The notes under the pieces: model-generated
The model's database searches: none
Told to the model about the DNA's origin: nothing
The model's input: only the letters and a program-made list of their open reading frames with translations
Assembly: GCA_016180525.1 (NCBI GenBank)
Contig: JACPBB010000004.1
Coordinates: forward strand, 1 to 38,941
DNA length: 38,941 nucleotides
Reading direction: 5' to 3'
Origin: Parcubacteria group bacterium
GTDB lineage: Bacteria; Patescibacteriota; Minisyncoccia; Phycocordibacterales; UBA2135
In this document: piece by piece, positions 13,758 to 20,939 of the stretch
How the letters are laid out: each line of letters starts with the position of its first letter
Numbering within the stretch: position 1 is the first letter of the stretch
Translations under genes and position numbers: made by a program

Positions 13758-14735
13758 ATGATTTCTAAAAAAGCAAAACTTATTACAGACTTAAAGAAAG
13801 CGGTAGAGGTGCCGACACGAAATGGCTATGGCGAAGGTATAGTGCTTGCGGCGAAGAAAAATGAAAATGTCGTGGTACTTTGCGCCGACCTTACCGAGTC
13901 AACCCGCAACGAAGAATTTAAAAAGCAGTTTCCGGGCCGTTTCGTGCAGATGGGAGTGCATGAGCAGCTCTTAGCGGCTCTTGCCGCCGGCATGGCGCTT
14001 GAAGGAAAAATTCCATTTATTACTTCGTACGCCATGTTTTGTCCCGGACGGGCGTGGGAGATGGTACGAACTAATATTTGTCTTAACGAAGTGCCGGTAA
14101 AAATTATCGGAAGCCACGCGGGAGTCTCCGTGGGCCCAGACGGTGCGACACATCAAGCAATTGAAGACATTGCCATTATGCGCCCGATTCCCAACATGAC
14201 AATCATTGCTCCGGCTGACGTAATTGAGGCGAGGAAGGCAACCATTGCACTTCTTGATGTAGACGGTCCATGTTATGCACGATTTGCCCGCGAGAAAACG
14301 GCGGTATTCACCACTGAAGATACACCGTTTAAAATAGGGCGGGCAGAAGTTTTTAGAGACGGAACTGATGCGGCAATTATTGCCTGCGGCCCGCTTGTTT
14401 ACAACGCTTTGTTGGCGGCAGAAGATCTTGCGAAAAAAGGGCTTGATGTTCGTGTTATTAACTCTCACACAATAAAACCGCTTGATGAGAAAACAATTTT
14501 AGCGGCAGCAAAAGAATGCGGGGCAATCGTAACCGTTGAAGAACATCAGGTGACAGGCGGCCTTGGTGGAGCCATAACAGAATATCTTTCACAAATTTAC
14601 CCTGTTCCAATTCTACGCATCGGCGTTCAAAATAAATTCGGTCAGTCAGGCGAGCCTAAAGAACTTGTGGAATACTACGGCATGGGGGTTTCTCATATTA
14701 AAAAAGCGGTAGAGGAGGTGTTGAGGAGGAAGTAG
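13758..14735 (+). CDS. Transketolase, C-terminal (pyrimidine-binding) subunit
   Basis: The 325-residue second half of split transketolase follows the first half after 6 bases. It carries the Pyr domain with LCADLTEST, the GVHEQLLAALAAGMALEG block with the Glu that activates thiamine, SHAGVSVGPDGATHQ, and a C-terminal transketolase domain (VTVEEHQVTGGLGGA). The active site forms between the two chains. Split transketolases resemble the two halves of DXS/pyruvate dehydrogenase E1-type enzymes, but the DGATHQ and REKT blocks support transketolase. It ends the pentose-phosphate stretch. Confidence 0.93.
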   Translation: MISKKAKLITDLKKAVEVPTRNGYGEGIVLAAKKNENVVVLCADLTESTRNEEFKKQFPGRFVQMGVHEQLLAALAAGMALEGKIPFITSYAMFCPGRAWEMVRTNICLNEVPVKIIGSHAGVSVGPDGATHQAIEDIAIMRPIPNMTIIAPADVIEARKATIALLDVDGPCYARFAREKTAVFTTEDTPFKIGRAEVFRDGTDAAIIACGPLVYNALLAAEDLAKKGLDVRVINSHTIKPLDEKTILAAAKECGAIVTVEEHQVTGGLGGAITEYLSQIYPVPILRIGVQNKFGQSGEPKELVEYYGMGVSHIKKAVEEVLRRK

Positions 14736-14749
14736 AATGCTGATATACT
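14721..14749 (+). promoter_or_regulatory. Extended -10 promoter of the gene at 14781
   Basis: TTGAGG (14721-14726), a 17-base spacer, then TATACT (14744-14749) preceded by TGA. The promoter begins inside the transketolase 3' end, and the leader is about 25 bases. Confidence 0.55.
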
Positions 14750-14780
14750 TTTCCAAGATGTACTTTTGGGTGAGCACACA

Positions 14781-15161
14781 ATGGCCAAAAAGTCTAAGAA
14801 AACCAGATTTATTGAATTTAATCTACCTTTTGAAAGTCCGAATCAATCCGTTGAGTTCAAATTTAATCTCGCCATAAAAGTTGCTCCTAAGCATAAACAC
14901 GACATTATTCATTTTACCGTTATGGCGGGGAACACATCGAAATACGACTCAATGCTTGTTATAAAACGGTCCTTTTCACAAATTAAAGATATAAAACATT
15001 TTTTGATGAGCGTGGAATTCACGGGACTTTTTACGAGAATATTCAAAGAGAATTGTTCTGATGCTATCACTCAATTTTTGAAAACTGTGGACACCCGCTC
15101 ACTCAAAAAGAAGATTGAAGAGATCCGTACCGCTCATCCTCATTGCAAAAAGTCCCGCTAG
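14781..15161 (+). CDS. Uncharacterised 126-residue protein
   Basis: From the ATG at 14781 (MAKKSKKTRFIEF) the protein is soluble-looking and basic at both ends, with no membrane segment. An alternating beta-type pattern (VEFKFNLAIKVAPKHKHDIIHFTVMAG) is followed by helices ending in Lys-rich RSLKKKIEEIR. GGTGAG about 5 bases before the ATG supports this start over an in-frame ATG at 14766. It has its own promoter and its own terminator. I do not recognise a family. Its size, solo transcription and neighbour of similar size (15225) suggest two separately controlled accessory genes. Confidence 0.65.
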   Translation: MAKKSKKTRFIEFNLPFESPNQSVEFKFNLAIKVAPKHKHDIIHFTVMAGNTSKYDSMLVIKRSFSQIKDIKHFLMSVEFTGLFTRIFKENCSDAITQFLKTVDTRSLKKKIEEIRTAHPHCKKSR

Positions 15162-15171
15162 GGCTTTTTTC
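15150..15171 (+). terminator. Intrinsic terminator overlapping the stop at 15161
   Basis: AAGTCCC and GGGCTT pair (one bulged T) around GCTA, followed by TTTTC. The stop codon lies inside the loop. Confidence 0.65.
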
Positions 15172-15224
15172 TTGTTTATGCTATTTTAAAAAAAGAGAAT
15201 ATTTCTTGTTTATTGGGGGGTTCC

Positions 15225-15668
15225 ATGCAGCATGACGCAGAGGCTCATTGGAGTTCAGACCAAGTATTGTTAGATATACATGAAAATAATCTTGTCGTTC
15301 ACGCTGTTATTGGGTACATAGTGCGAGAATTTCCAAAAGAAGATAAATATTTTTTGACGTTCCGTATACATCTAAAAGACCCCGCCCATAAGGACAAGAT
15401 ACTGGAAGAAGCCTGTTTTAAGTTGCATTTTGAAACATGGGAAAATTTGGAATTTTGGATAAGTAATATTCCTTCGTTTATCACTCCACTTCTGTTCGTC
15501 AAAGACGAGGAAATGCTGCTTGATAATGCTCAGAAAATAAAAAAACAGCAAGATATGCGTAAAATTGCTGATTGTCTTGTGTCACAACTGCCAATAATTC
15601 GAGAAGGAGTTGAATATGCTCGATTCATTCCAGATAGAGAGCCGGGAGACCAGCAAAAGCTTCATTAA
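15225..15668 (+). CDS. Uncharacterised 147-residue protein
   Basis: Read from the ATG at 15225 (MQHDAEAHWSS) because the run GGGGGG lies 5 bases ahead and can serve as ribosome-binding site; a TTG at 15213 would lie inside it. The N-terminal half looks like beta strands (VVHAVIGYIVREF, YFLTFRIHLKD), the second half helical (NAQKIKKQQDMRKIADCLV). There is no signal or membrane segment. The layout (strands first, helices after) is like the neighbour at 14781, so the two may be distant paralogues, but direct identity is low by eye. I do not recognise a family. Confidence 0.65.
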   Translation: MQHDAEAHWSSDQVLLDIHENNLVVHAVIGYIVREFPKEDKYFLTFRIHLKDPAHKDKILEEACFKLHFETWENLEFWISNIPSFITPLLFVKDEEMLLDNAQKIKKQQDMRKIADCLVSQLPIIREGVEYARFIPDREPGDQQKLH

Positions 15669-15695
15669 GCCCCATCGCTTTTGGGGCTTTTTTTA
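15667..15695 (+). terminator. Intrinsic terminator ahead of alaS
   Basis: AAGCCCC (15667-15673) pairs with GGGGCTT (15683-15689), followed by a T-run. It separates the unknown gene from alaS. Confidence 0.85.
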
Positions 15696-15709
15696 CGCTT
15701 GATTTCTTA

Positions 15710-15715
15710 TATAAT
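15710..15715 (+). promoter_or_regulatory. -10 box of alaS, leaderless arrangement
   Basis: TATAAT ends 7 bases before the ATG at 15723, so the expected transcription start coincides with the start codon. A terminator lies right before it, so alaS must be started here. Confidence 0.65.
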
Positions 15716-15722
15716 AAACCTC

Positions 15723-17639
15723 ATGACATCAGAAGAAATACGAAAAAGATTTCTTTCTTTTTTTAAAGAGAGAGGCCACGCCATAATTCCATCGGCATCT
15801 TTAGTGCCCGAAAATGATCCTACAACGCTTTTTACCGGCTCAGGCATGCAGCCGCTTTTGCCATATCTTTTAGGAGAGAAGCACCCGCAAGGAACCAAAT
15901 TGGCAGATTCCCAAAAATGTTTTAGGACTCAGGATATTGAAGAAGTGGGCGATAATCGCCATACGACCTTTTTTGAAATGCTCGGGAACTGGTCTCTTGG
16001 AGATTACTGGAAAGAAGAGCAGATTCAATGGTTTTTTGAATTTTTAACAAAAGAAGTAAAAATCCTGCCTGAAAAACTCTGGGTTACTTGTTTTGACGGA
16101 GATGAAACATTGGGATTGTCAAAAGACACTAAATCCGCTGAAATCTGGAAAAAATTAGGCATACCGGAAAGCCGCATCAGGTTTTATGGAGCGAAAAAGA
16201 ATTGGTGGAGTCGCTCCGGAGTACCTGAAAATATGCCAGCAGGGGAGCCCGGCGGCCCTGATTCTGAAGTATTTTATGAATTCACACAGGTTGCGCACGA
16301 CCCTAAATTTGGAGCGGAGTGCCATCCGAATTGTGATTGTGGAAGATTTCTTGAAATTGGAAACTCTGTTTTTATGCAATATGTGAAAAAAGAGGACGGT
16401 TCATTTGAACTTCTCCCGAAAAGAAATGTTGATTTTGGCGGAGGACTTGAGCGTATTGCGGCAGCATCAAACAATAACAATGATATTTTTCTTGTAAATT
16501 ATAACTATATTATTAAAGGGATTGAAAGAGTAACCAAAACAAAGTATGAGGACAATTTACAGGCGTATCGCATTATTGCAGATCATATAAAAGCAGCAGC
16601 GTTTCTTATAGGAGACGGTGTGCTCCCATCAAATACAGATAAGGGTTATATACTCCGCCGTCTTATCCGTCGGGGGGTTAGATATAGTGATATTCTTGGT
16701 ATTGATAAAGAATTTCTATCTACGCTTGTAGATTTTGTTATTGAAAAATATAAAGATGTATATTCGAATTTATCTGAAAGAGCGCCTATTATAAAAAATG
16801 AAATTAAAAAAGAAGAAGAAAAATTTCGAGACACCCTTAGTAAGGGCCTTGCAGTCTTAAATAAAGAATTAAAAGCACAAATTGTGAAGCGCGGAGAAGC
16901 GGTTGAGGCACAAAAAATAAGCCTTATACAGGGTCCGGGAAATGTTCAAATATCGGATTACCGACCGCCAAATTCAATGGTTACTGGTAGATGGTTGTTT
17001 GATTTTTATCAGACGTTTGGCTTCCCTGTCGAAATGATTATAGAAGAATTAAAATCTCAAGGTTACTATTTCAGTCCGAAAGAATATAAAAGACTTGCTA
17101 ATGAATTTAAAGAGGAATTTGAAAAACACAAAGAAGTTTCTCGTGCCGGTCTGGAGAAAAAATTTAAAGGCGGGTTGGCAGACACAAGTGAGAAAACAAC
17201 AATGCTTCATACCACGACACACCTTATGCTCGCAGGACTACGGAATTTTTTAGGAGAGCACGTGCATCAGGCGGGCTCAAATATTACTCCAGAGAGAACA
17301 CGGTTTGATTTTAGTCATCCTGAAAAAGTTGGGAGAGACATTCTTGATAAGGTAGAAAAATATGTAAATGAGGCTATTTCAAAAAAATGCGATGTTATTA
17401 TTGAACAGATGCCTAAAGCAGAAGCGCAGAAAAAGGGAGTTGAAGGAAGCTTTTGGGAACGGTACCCCGATATGGTTAACGTCTATATGGTGAAATGCGA
17501 AGATGGGACAATATATTCACAGGAATTATGCGGAGGCCCTCACGTAAAAAATACCAAAGATATCAAGGGAGTCTTTAAAATAGTAAAAGAAGAAGCGGTT
17601 TCAGCGGGAGTGCGGCGTGTTAAGGCGGTACTTGAATAA
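15723..17639 (+). CDS. alaS: Alanyl-tRNA synthetase without the C-terminal domain
   Basis: The 638-residue enzyme charges tRNA(Ala). The class II core is complete (EIRKRFLSFFKERGH, FTGSGMQPLLPY, RTQDIEEVGDNRHTTFFEMLGNW; motif 3 at FGGGLERIAA). The tRNA-recognition helices follow, then the editing domain with metal ligands HTTTH and CGGPH. The protein ends right after the editing domain (GVRRVKAVLE). Usual bacterial AlaRS is about 870 residues and ends with the DHHA1/C-Ala part, which is absent here. Editing of Ser/Gly mischarge should be kept while tRNA elbow binding may be weaker. The start is set by TATAAT seven bases ahead. Confidence 0.95.
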   Translation: MTSEEIRKRFLSFFKERGHAIIPSASLVPENDPTTLFTGSGMQPLLPYLLGEKHPQGTKLADSQKCFRTQDIEEVGDNRHTTFFEMLGNWSLGDYWKEEQIQWFFEFLTKEVKILPEKLWVTCFDGDETLGLSKDTKSAEIWKKLGIPESRIRFYGAKKNWWSRSGVPENMPAGEPGGPDSEVFYEFTQVAHDPKFGAECHPNCDCGRFLEIGNSVFMQYVKKEDGSFELLPKRNVDFGGGLERIAAASNNNNDIFLVNYNYIIKGIERVTKTKYEDNLQAYRIIADHIKAAAFLIGDGVLPSNTDKGYILRRLIRRGVRYSDILGIDKEFLSTLVDFVIEKYKDVYSNLSERAPIIKNEIKKEEEKFRDTLSKGLAVLNKELKAQIVKRGEAVEAQKISLIQGPGNVQISDYRPPNSMVTGRWLFDFYQTFGFPVEMIIEELKSQGYYFSPKEYKRLANEFKEEFEKHKEVSRAGLEKKFKGGLADTSEKTTMLHTTTHLMLAGLRNFLGEHVHQAGSNITPERTRFDFSHPEKVGRDILDKVEKYVNEAISKKCDVIIEQMPKAEAQKKGVEGSFWERYPDMVNVYMVKCEDGTIYSQELCGGPHVKNTKDIKGVFKIVKEEAVSAGVRRVKAVLE

Positions 17640-17654
17640 TATATATAACTTTGC

Positions 17655-17660
17655 TACAAT
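17655..17660 (+). promoter_or_regulatory. -10 box of rpsB-tsf
   Basis: TACAAT lies 20 bases before the rpsB ATG, with TTGAAT 19 bases ahead as a weak -35. The leader would be about 13 bases with no Shine-Dalgarno sequence. Confidence 0.4.
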
Positions 17661-17680
17661 CATTCTTTCATTCTTTATAT

Positions 17681-18460
17681 ATGCAGAAAACAGAAGAAAA
17701 AAAGGATATAAAATCAACAAGTACCTCTCTCATTGAGGATATGTTCCATGCGGGGGCGCATTTTGGATATTCCAAAACTCGCAGACATCCTTCATTTAAG
17801 CCTATGGTATTTGGCGCCAAAAAAGGTGTCGATATTTTAAATTTAGAAAAAACAGGTGCTCAATTGATGAAGACGCTTGAACTCGTAGCAGAAAGCGCGA
17901 AATTGGGAAAAAATTTTCTTCTTGTGGGCACGAAGCATGAGGCACGAAAAGCAGTTGAGGAAGCCGCTCGCACGCTTGAATTACCCTATGTTACTAAACG
18001 ATGGATCGGAGGCACACTTACCAACTTTCCAGAAATTAAAAAAAGAGTTGCTCGCCTTACAACACTTGTAGAGCAAAAAAAAGAAGGAAAATTGGATGTG
18101 TATACAAAAAAAGAGCGGCTGTTGCTTGATAGGGAAATTGCCCGTCTTGAAACATTTTTCAGAGGTATAGTTAAAATGGAAAAAACTCCGGATATGTTGT
18201 TTATTATAGATCCTCGACACGAAAAAACAGCGGTTAAAGAAGCGATTCAAAAATCTATTCCCATAGTGGCGCTTGCGAGCTCGGACTGCAATCTTGCTGA
18301 TATACAATATCCGATACCAGCAAATGATTCTTCAATGACAAGTATCATATTCTTCATGAACAAATTTGTTAAGGCATACCAGGAAGGAAAAAAACAGCAA
18401 ACAGCACCTGCCATAGCAGAGAAAGTAAAGGAAAACAAGGAAAAAAATCTTAAATCATAA
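17681..18460 (+). CDS. rpsB: 30S ribosomal protein S2
   Basis: This 259-residue small-subunit protein binds 16S rRNA near S1. The family blocks are clear: MFHAGAHFGYSKTRRHP near the start, FGAKKGVDILNLEKT, LLVGTKHEARKAV, KRWIGGTLTNF and the ASSDCNLADIQYPIPANDS end block. The C-terminus is a Lys/Glu-rich tail. The ATG at 17681 is preferred; the earlier in-frame TTG at 17651 lies on the presumed -10 box. It is followed 22 bases later by tsf, the usual bacterial pair. Confidence 0.96.
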   Translation: MQKTEEKKDIKSTSTSLIEDMFHAGAHFGYSKTRRHPSFKPMVFGAKKGVDILNLEKTGAQLMKTLELVAESAKLGKNFLLVGTKHEARKAVEEAARTLELPYVTKRWIGGTLTNFPEIKKRVARLTTLVEQKKEGKLDVYTKKERLLLDREIARLETFFRGIVKMEKTPDMLFIIDPRHEKTAVKEAIQKSIPIVALASSDCNLADIQYPIPANDSSMTSIIFFMNKFVKAYQEGKKQQTAPAIAEKVKENKEKNLKS

Positions 18461-18478
18461 ATCTTACATCTGAAATTA
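18446..18478. repeat. Dispersed intergenic word repeat, copy 2
   Basis: Words AATCTTAAATCATAAATC and TTACATC cover the end of rpsB and the gap to tsf. The rpsB stop codon lies inside the repeat. See also 8586-8615 and 25138-25172. Confidence 0.5.
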
Positions 18479-18482
18479 ATCT

Positions 18483-19067
18483 ATGGTTTCCACAGACCAA
18501 GTAAAAGAATTAAGAGACAAAACAGGCATTTCTGTCATGCAATGCAAAAAGGCTCTTGAGGATGCTGGCGGGGATATGAATAAAGCGCTTGAAATGCTTA
18601 AGGCAAAAGGCGCCGAAATTGCGTCAAAAAAGAGCGCCCGTGCCCTTAAGGCAGGAGCTGTGGCCTCATACGTTCATAGCAATAATGCTGTAGGAGCAAT
18701 GGTTTTACTTTCATGCGAGACAGATTTTGTCGCAAGAAATGAAGAATTTAAGACGCTTGCATATGATATTGCAATGCATATAACAGCAATGAGTCCGGAG
18801 TTTGTGTCAGCAAAAGACATTACAACAAAACACAGGGAAAAGGCTCGTGAATTATTCAACAAGGAGGTAGATGAGAGTGGGAAGCCATCAGAAATAAAAG
18901 AGAAGATGCTTGCCGGTAAAATAGGAACATATTTTAAAGAACGGACGCTGCTTGATCAGCAATTCATTAAAGATGGAGAAAAAACGATCAGCGACCTAAT
19001 TACCAATGCTATACAAAAATTTGGAGAAAACATAGAGGTCGCTCAATTTGTTCGTTTCTCGGTTTAA
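18483..19067 (+). CDS. tsf: Elongation factor Ts
   Basis: This 194-residue exchange factor for EF-Tu has an N-terminal UBA-like domain (VKELRDKTGISVMQCKKALE) and the EF-Tu-binding TDFVARNEEF motif, followed by one core subdomain (FIKDGEKTISDLI..). E. coli EF-Ts is 283 residues; this form keeps the nucleotide-exchange parts but has a shortened core, as in other compact EF-Ts. It is cotranscribed with rpsB. No ribosome-binding site is visible ahead of the ATG, which lies after a repeat word. Confidence 0.96.
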   Translation: MVSTDQVKELRDKTGISVMQCKKALEDAGGDMNKALEMLKAKGAEIASKKSARALKAGAVASYVHSNNAVGAMVLLSCETDFVARNEEFKTLAYDIAMHITAMSPEFVSAKDITTKHREKARELFNKEVDESGKPSEIKEKMLAGKIGTYFKERTLLDQQFIKDGEKTISDLITNAIQKFGENIEVAQFVRFSV

Positions 19068-19072
19068 TCACT

Positions 19073-19471
19073 ATGTTCATCATTCTTTCTGTCTTTTTTA
19101 TATCACTCGCTGGATTATCTGGTATGATTCTATTTCGACGGTGGGAAATTAAAAAAGGAAAAGTTTTGGCAGCTACAAGTCTCAATGAACCATTTTTTTC
19201 TGAACAAGAAATAAAAATGCTTGTTCAAAGGTGTTATACATGCATACCAAGAGAATATTTTTTACGCCTGTTGGGAACAATGTCTATTCACGGCAAAGAT
19301 ACCACTCAAAAGTTGGTTAGTTTAATTCAGAATTCATTATTACATCAACGTATACGTGTATGTATTGAAGCAGTGAAAGGAAAATACAAAATACAGCATG
19401 GTACCAGGCCCTCTTCTCCTTTTATTCAAGATATACTGGCACATAAAGAACAAATTCGTAATAATAAGTAA
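19073..19471 (+). CDS. Uncharacterised membrane-anchored protein
   Basis: In this 132-residue protein residues 2-21 are strongly hydrophobic and followed by RRWEIKKGK, so the protein is held by one N-terminal helix with its main part in the cytoplasm (positive-inside rule). The rest is helical and basic, with an RCYTC pair near residue 53 that could be a metal or disulphide site. It starts 5 bases after tsf and is probably in the same transcript. I do not recognise a family. Confidence 0.7.
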   Translation: MFIILSVFFISLAGLSGMILFRRWEIKKGKVLAATSLNEPFFSEQEIKMLVQRCYTCIPREYFLRLLGTMSIHGKDTTQKLVSLIQNSLLHQRIRVCIEAVKGKYKIQHGTRPSSPFIQDILAHKEQIRNNK

Positions 19472-19551
19472 AACGCAGATTATTATTACACATAGATATA
19501 GTATAAAAACATACCTGAGCATTTTAATAGTAAGGTCTTAAAAAAATAATT

Positions 19552-19624
19552 GCCGCCTTAGCTCAGTTGGTAGAGCAACGGTTTTGTAAACCGTAGGTCC
19601 GGAGTTCGAGTCTCCGAGGCGGCT
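19552..19624 (+). tRNA. tRNA-Thr (anticodon UGU)
   Basis: All arms fit: acceptor GCCGCCT/AGGCGGC, D-arm GCTC..GAGC with AGTTGGTA loop, anticodon stem ACGGT/ACCGT with loop TTTGTAA (anticodon TGT), and T-arm CGGAG/CTCCG with loop TTCGAGT. The discriminator base is T and the CCA end is not encoded. It reads Thr ACN codons. The cognate enzyme, thrS, lies 4 kb downstream on the other strand. Confidence 0.96.
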
Positions 19625-19664
19625 ATGGTAAGGTAAATTTAAATTAAAAAAACATAATTTTCTT

Positions 19665-20804
19665 ATGAAGAAAAATAAGATTATTGAAATTGATTTCCCT
19701 GAAGAGAGGAAATTGTATCAAGAACTGAAACAGAGAAATGATTCGGAGGCAAAAAGACTTCTTCGTTTTTTAAATATGCCTGATTTGTCGCGAACCAAAG
19801 ATAGTCCTTTAAAAGAGGTTGTTACCCGAGCTTTGCAAGTCACGAGTCTTAAAGGCTTTGACATAATAAAAATTCCGGAAATTGTTCCTACACATGTTTT
19901 GTTTGATCTTTTCAATATGCCACCCGGACATCCTGCACGTAGTAAGTCAGATACCTATTATATAAACGATGAATATGTATTACGAACTCACGACACGGTC
20001 TTTTGGTATTACTATTTAAATCATCCGGATATTAAAAAAAGAATTGAAAATAAAGAAACACTTGGAGTGGTCTGTTTCGGCAAAGTGTACCGAAAAGATG
20101 AAATAGACCGAAGTCACATGAACGTGTTTCATCAGTTTGGCGGCTTATACATAGGGCCGGATGACAAAGTTATTATAACTCCGGATGATTTAAAAAGTGC
20201 GCTTTCAGAAATAGCAAAAAGTATTTTTGGTGATGTTAATTTTCGTTTTTATGACCACACATTTCCGTATACCGACCCTAGTTTTGAAATGGAAGCGGAA
20301 ATAAATAATCAGTGGATAGAAATTTTAGGTTCCGGCATGGCACGAAAAAGCGTACTTTCAAATTTTGGCTTAACGGGCTATCACGGCTGGGCATTCGGCT
20401 TTGGACTAGAACGTCTCGCGATTATGAACATGAGTTTGCCCGACATTCGACTTCTCTGGTCGGATGACCCACGTATTAGAAAACAACTGCATCTTGGTAA
20501 TACATATGTTCCGGTAAGCAAATATCCGCCTATCACTCGCGATATATCGTTTATAGTTCCAAAAAGTTTTGTACCAAATAATTATTTTGACTTGATACGA
20601 GACCTTGGCGGGACGTTGGTAGAAGAAGTAAAACTTCTTGATTCATATGAAAATCCTGAAAAATTTGGGAAAGATAAAATAAGTTACACATATCGGATAG
20701 TGTATCGCAGTAATGACAGGACATTGCTTAGTAAGGAAGTGGACAAAATTCAAGACGAAATTTACAAACAAACAGCGGTTCAATTTAACGCCGAGTTGCG
20801 TTAG
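19665..20804 (+). CDS. Single-chain phenylalanyl-tRNA synthetase (PheS core fused to FDX-ACB)
   Basis: The 379-residue protein joins the class II PheRS catalytic domain to a ferredoxin-like anticodon-binding domain. The core shows FNMPPGHPARSKSDTYY (83-99), motif 2 FGKVYRKDEIDRSHMNVFHQ (138-157), and motif 3 GFGLERLAIM (245-254). From about 286, KYPPITRDISFIVP and YTYRIVYRSNDRTLLSKEV form the FDX-ACB domain. That domain normally ends the bacterial beta chain; the joined form is the layout of mitochondrial PheRS (FARS2), which works as one chain. IPDIRLFW-type LPDIRLLWSDD is also mitochondrial-like. The usual N-terminal coiled coil of PheS is missing. No pheT is in the window. It follows tRNA-Thr by 40 bases. 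Confidence 0.9.
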   Translation: MKKNKIIEIDFPEERKLYQELKQRNDSEAKRLLRFLNMPDLSRTKDSPLKEVVTRALQVTSLKGFDIIKIPEIVPTHVLFDLFNMPPGHPARSKSDTYYINDEYVLRTHDTVFWYYYLNHPDIKKRIENKETLGVVCFGKVYRKDEIDRSHMNVFHQFGGLYIGPDDKVIITPDDLKSALSEIAKSIFGDVNFRFYDHTFPYTDPSFEMEAEINNQWIEILGSGMARKSVLSNFGLTGYHGWAFGFGLERLAIMNMSLPDIRLLWSDDPRIRKQLHLGNTYVPVSKYPPITRDISFIVPKSFVPNNYFDLIRDLGGTLVEEVKLLDSYENPEKFGKDKISYTYRIVYRSNDRTLLSKEVDKIQDEIYKQTAVQFNAELR

Positions 20805-20805
20805 G

Positions 20806-20828
20806 GGATATCCAAAATATCCTTATTT
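20806..20828 (+). terminator. Possible weak terminator after the PheRS gene
   Basis: GGATAT and ATATCC pair around 5 bases and are followed by TTATTTTA. The stem is AT-rich, so it would be weak. Confidence 0.35.
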
Positions 20829-20854
20829 TACAAGCTAAAAACACTGTTTTTTAC

Positions 20855-20883
20855 TTGTTTTAGGGGGTATCTTTTGTTATAAT
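20855..20883 (+). promoter_or_regulatory. gyrB promoter with extended -10
   Basis: TTGTTT (20855-20860), a 17-base spacer ending in TGT, then a perfect TATAAT (20878-20883). This is one of the best promoters in the window. The leader is about 50 bases. Confidence 0.75.
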
Positions 20884-20887
20884 AAAC

Positions 20888-20907
20888 ATGCACGTAAAGC
20901 CGTGCAT
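20888..20907 (+). promoter_or_regulatory. 5' hairpin in the gyrB leader
   Basis: ATGCACG (20888-20894) pairs with CGTGCAT (20901-20907) around 6 bases, right where transcription should start. It may protect the mRNA end or be an operator. There is no T-run after it. Confidence 0.5.
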
Positions 20908-20939
20908 TTCTTTAATTTTAAAGACTCTATTTTCCTACA

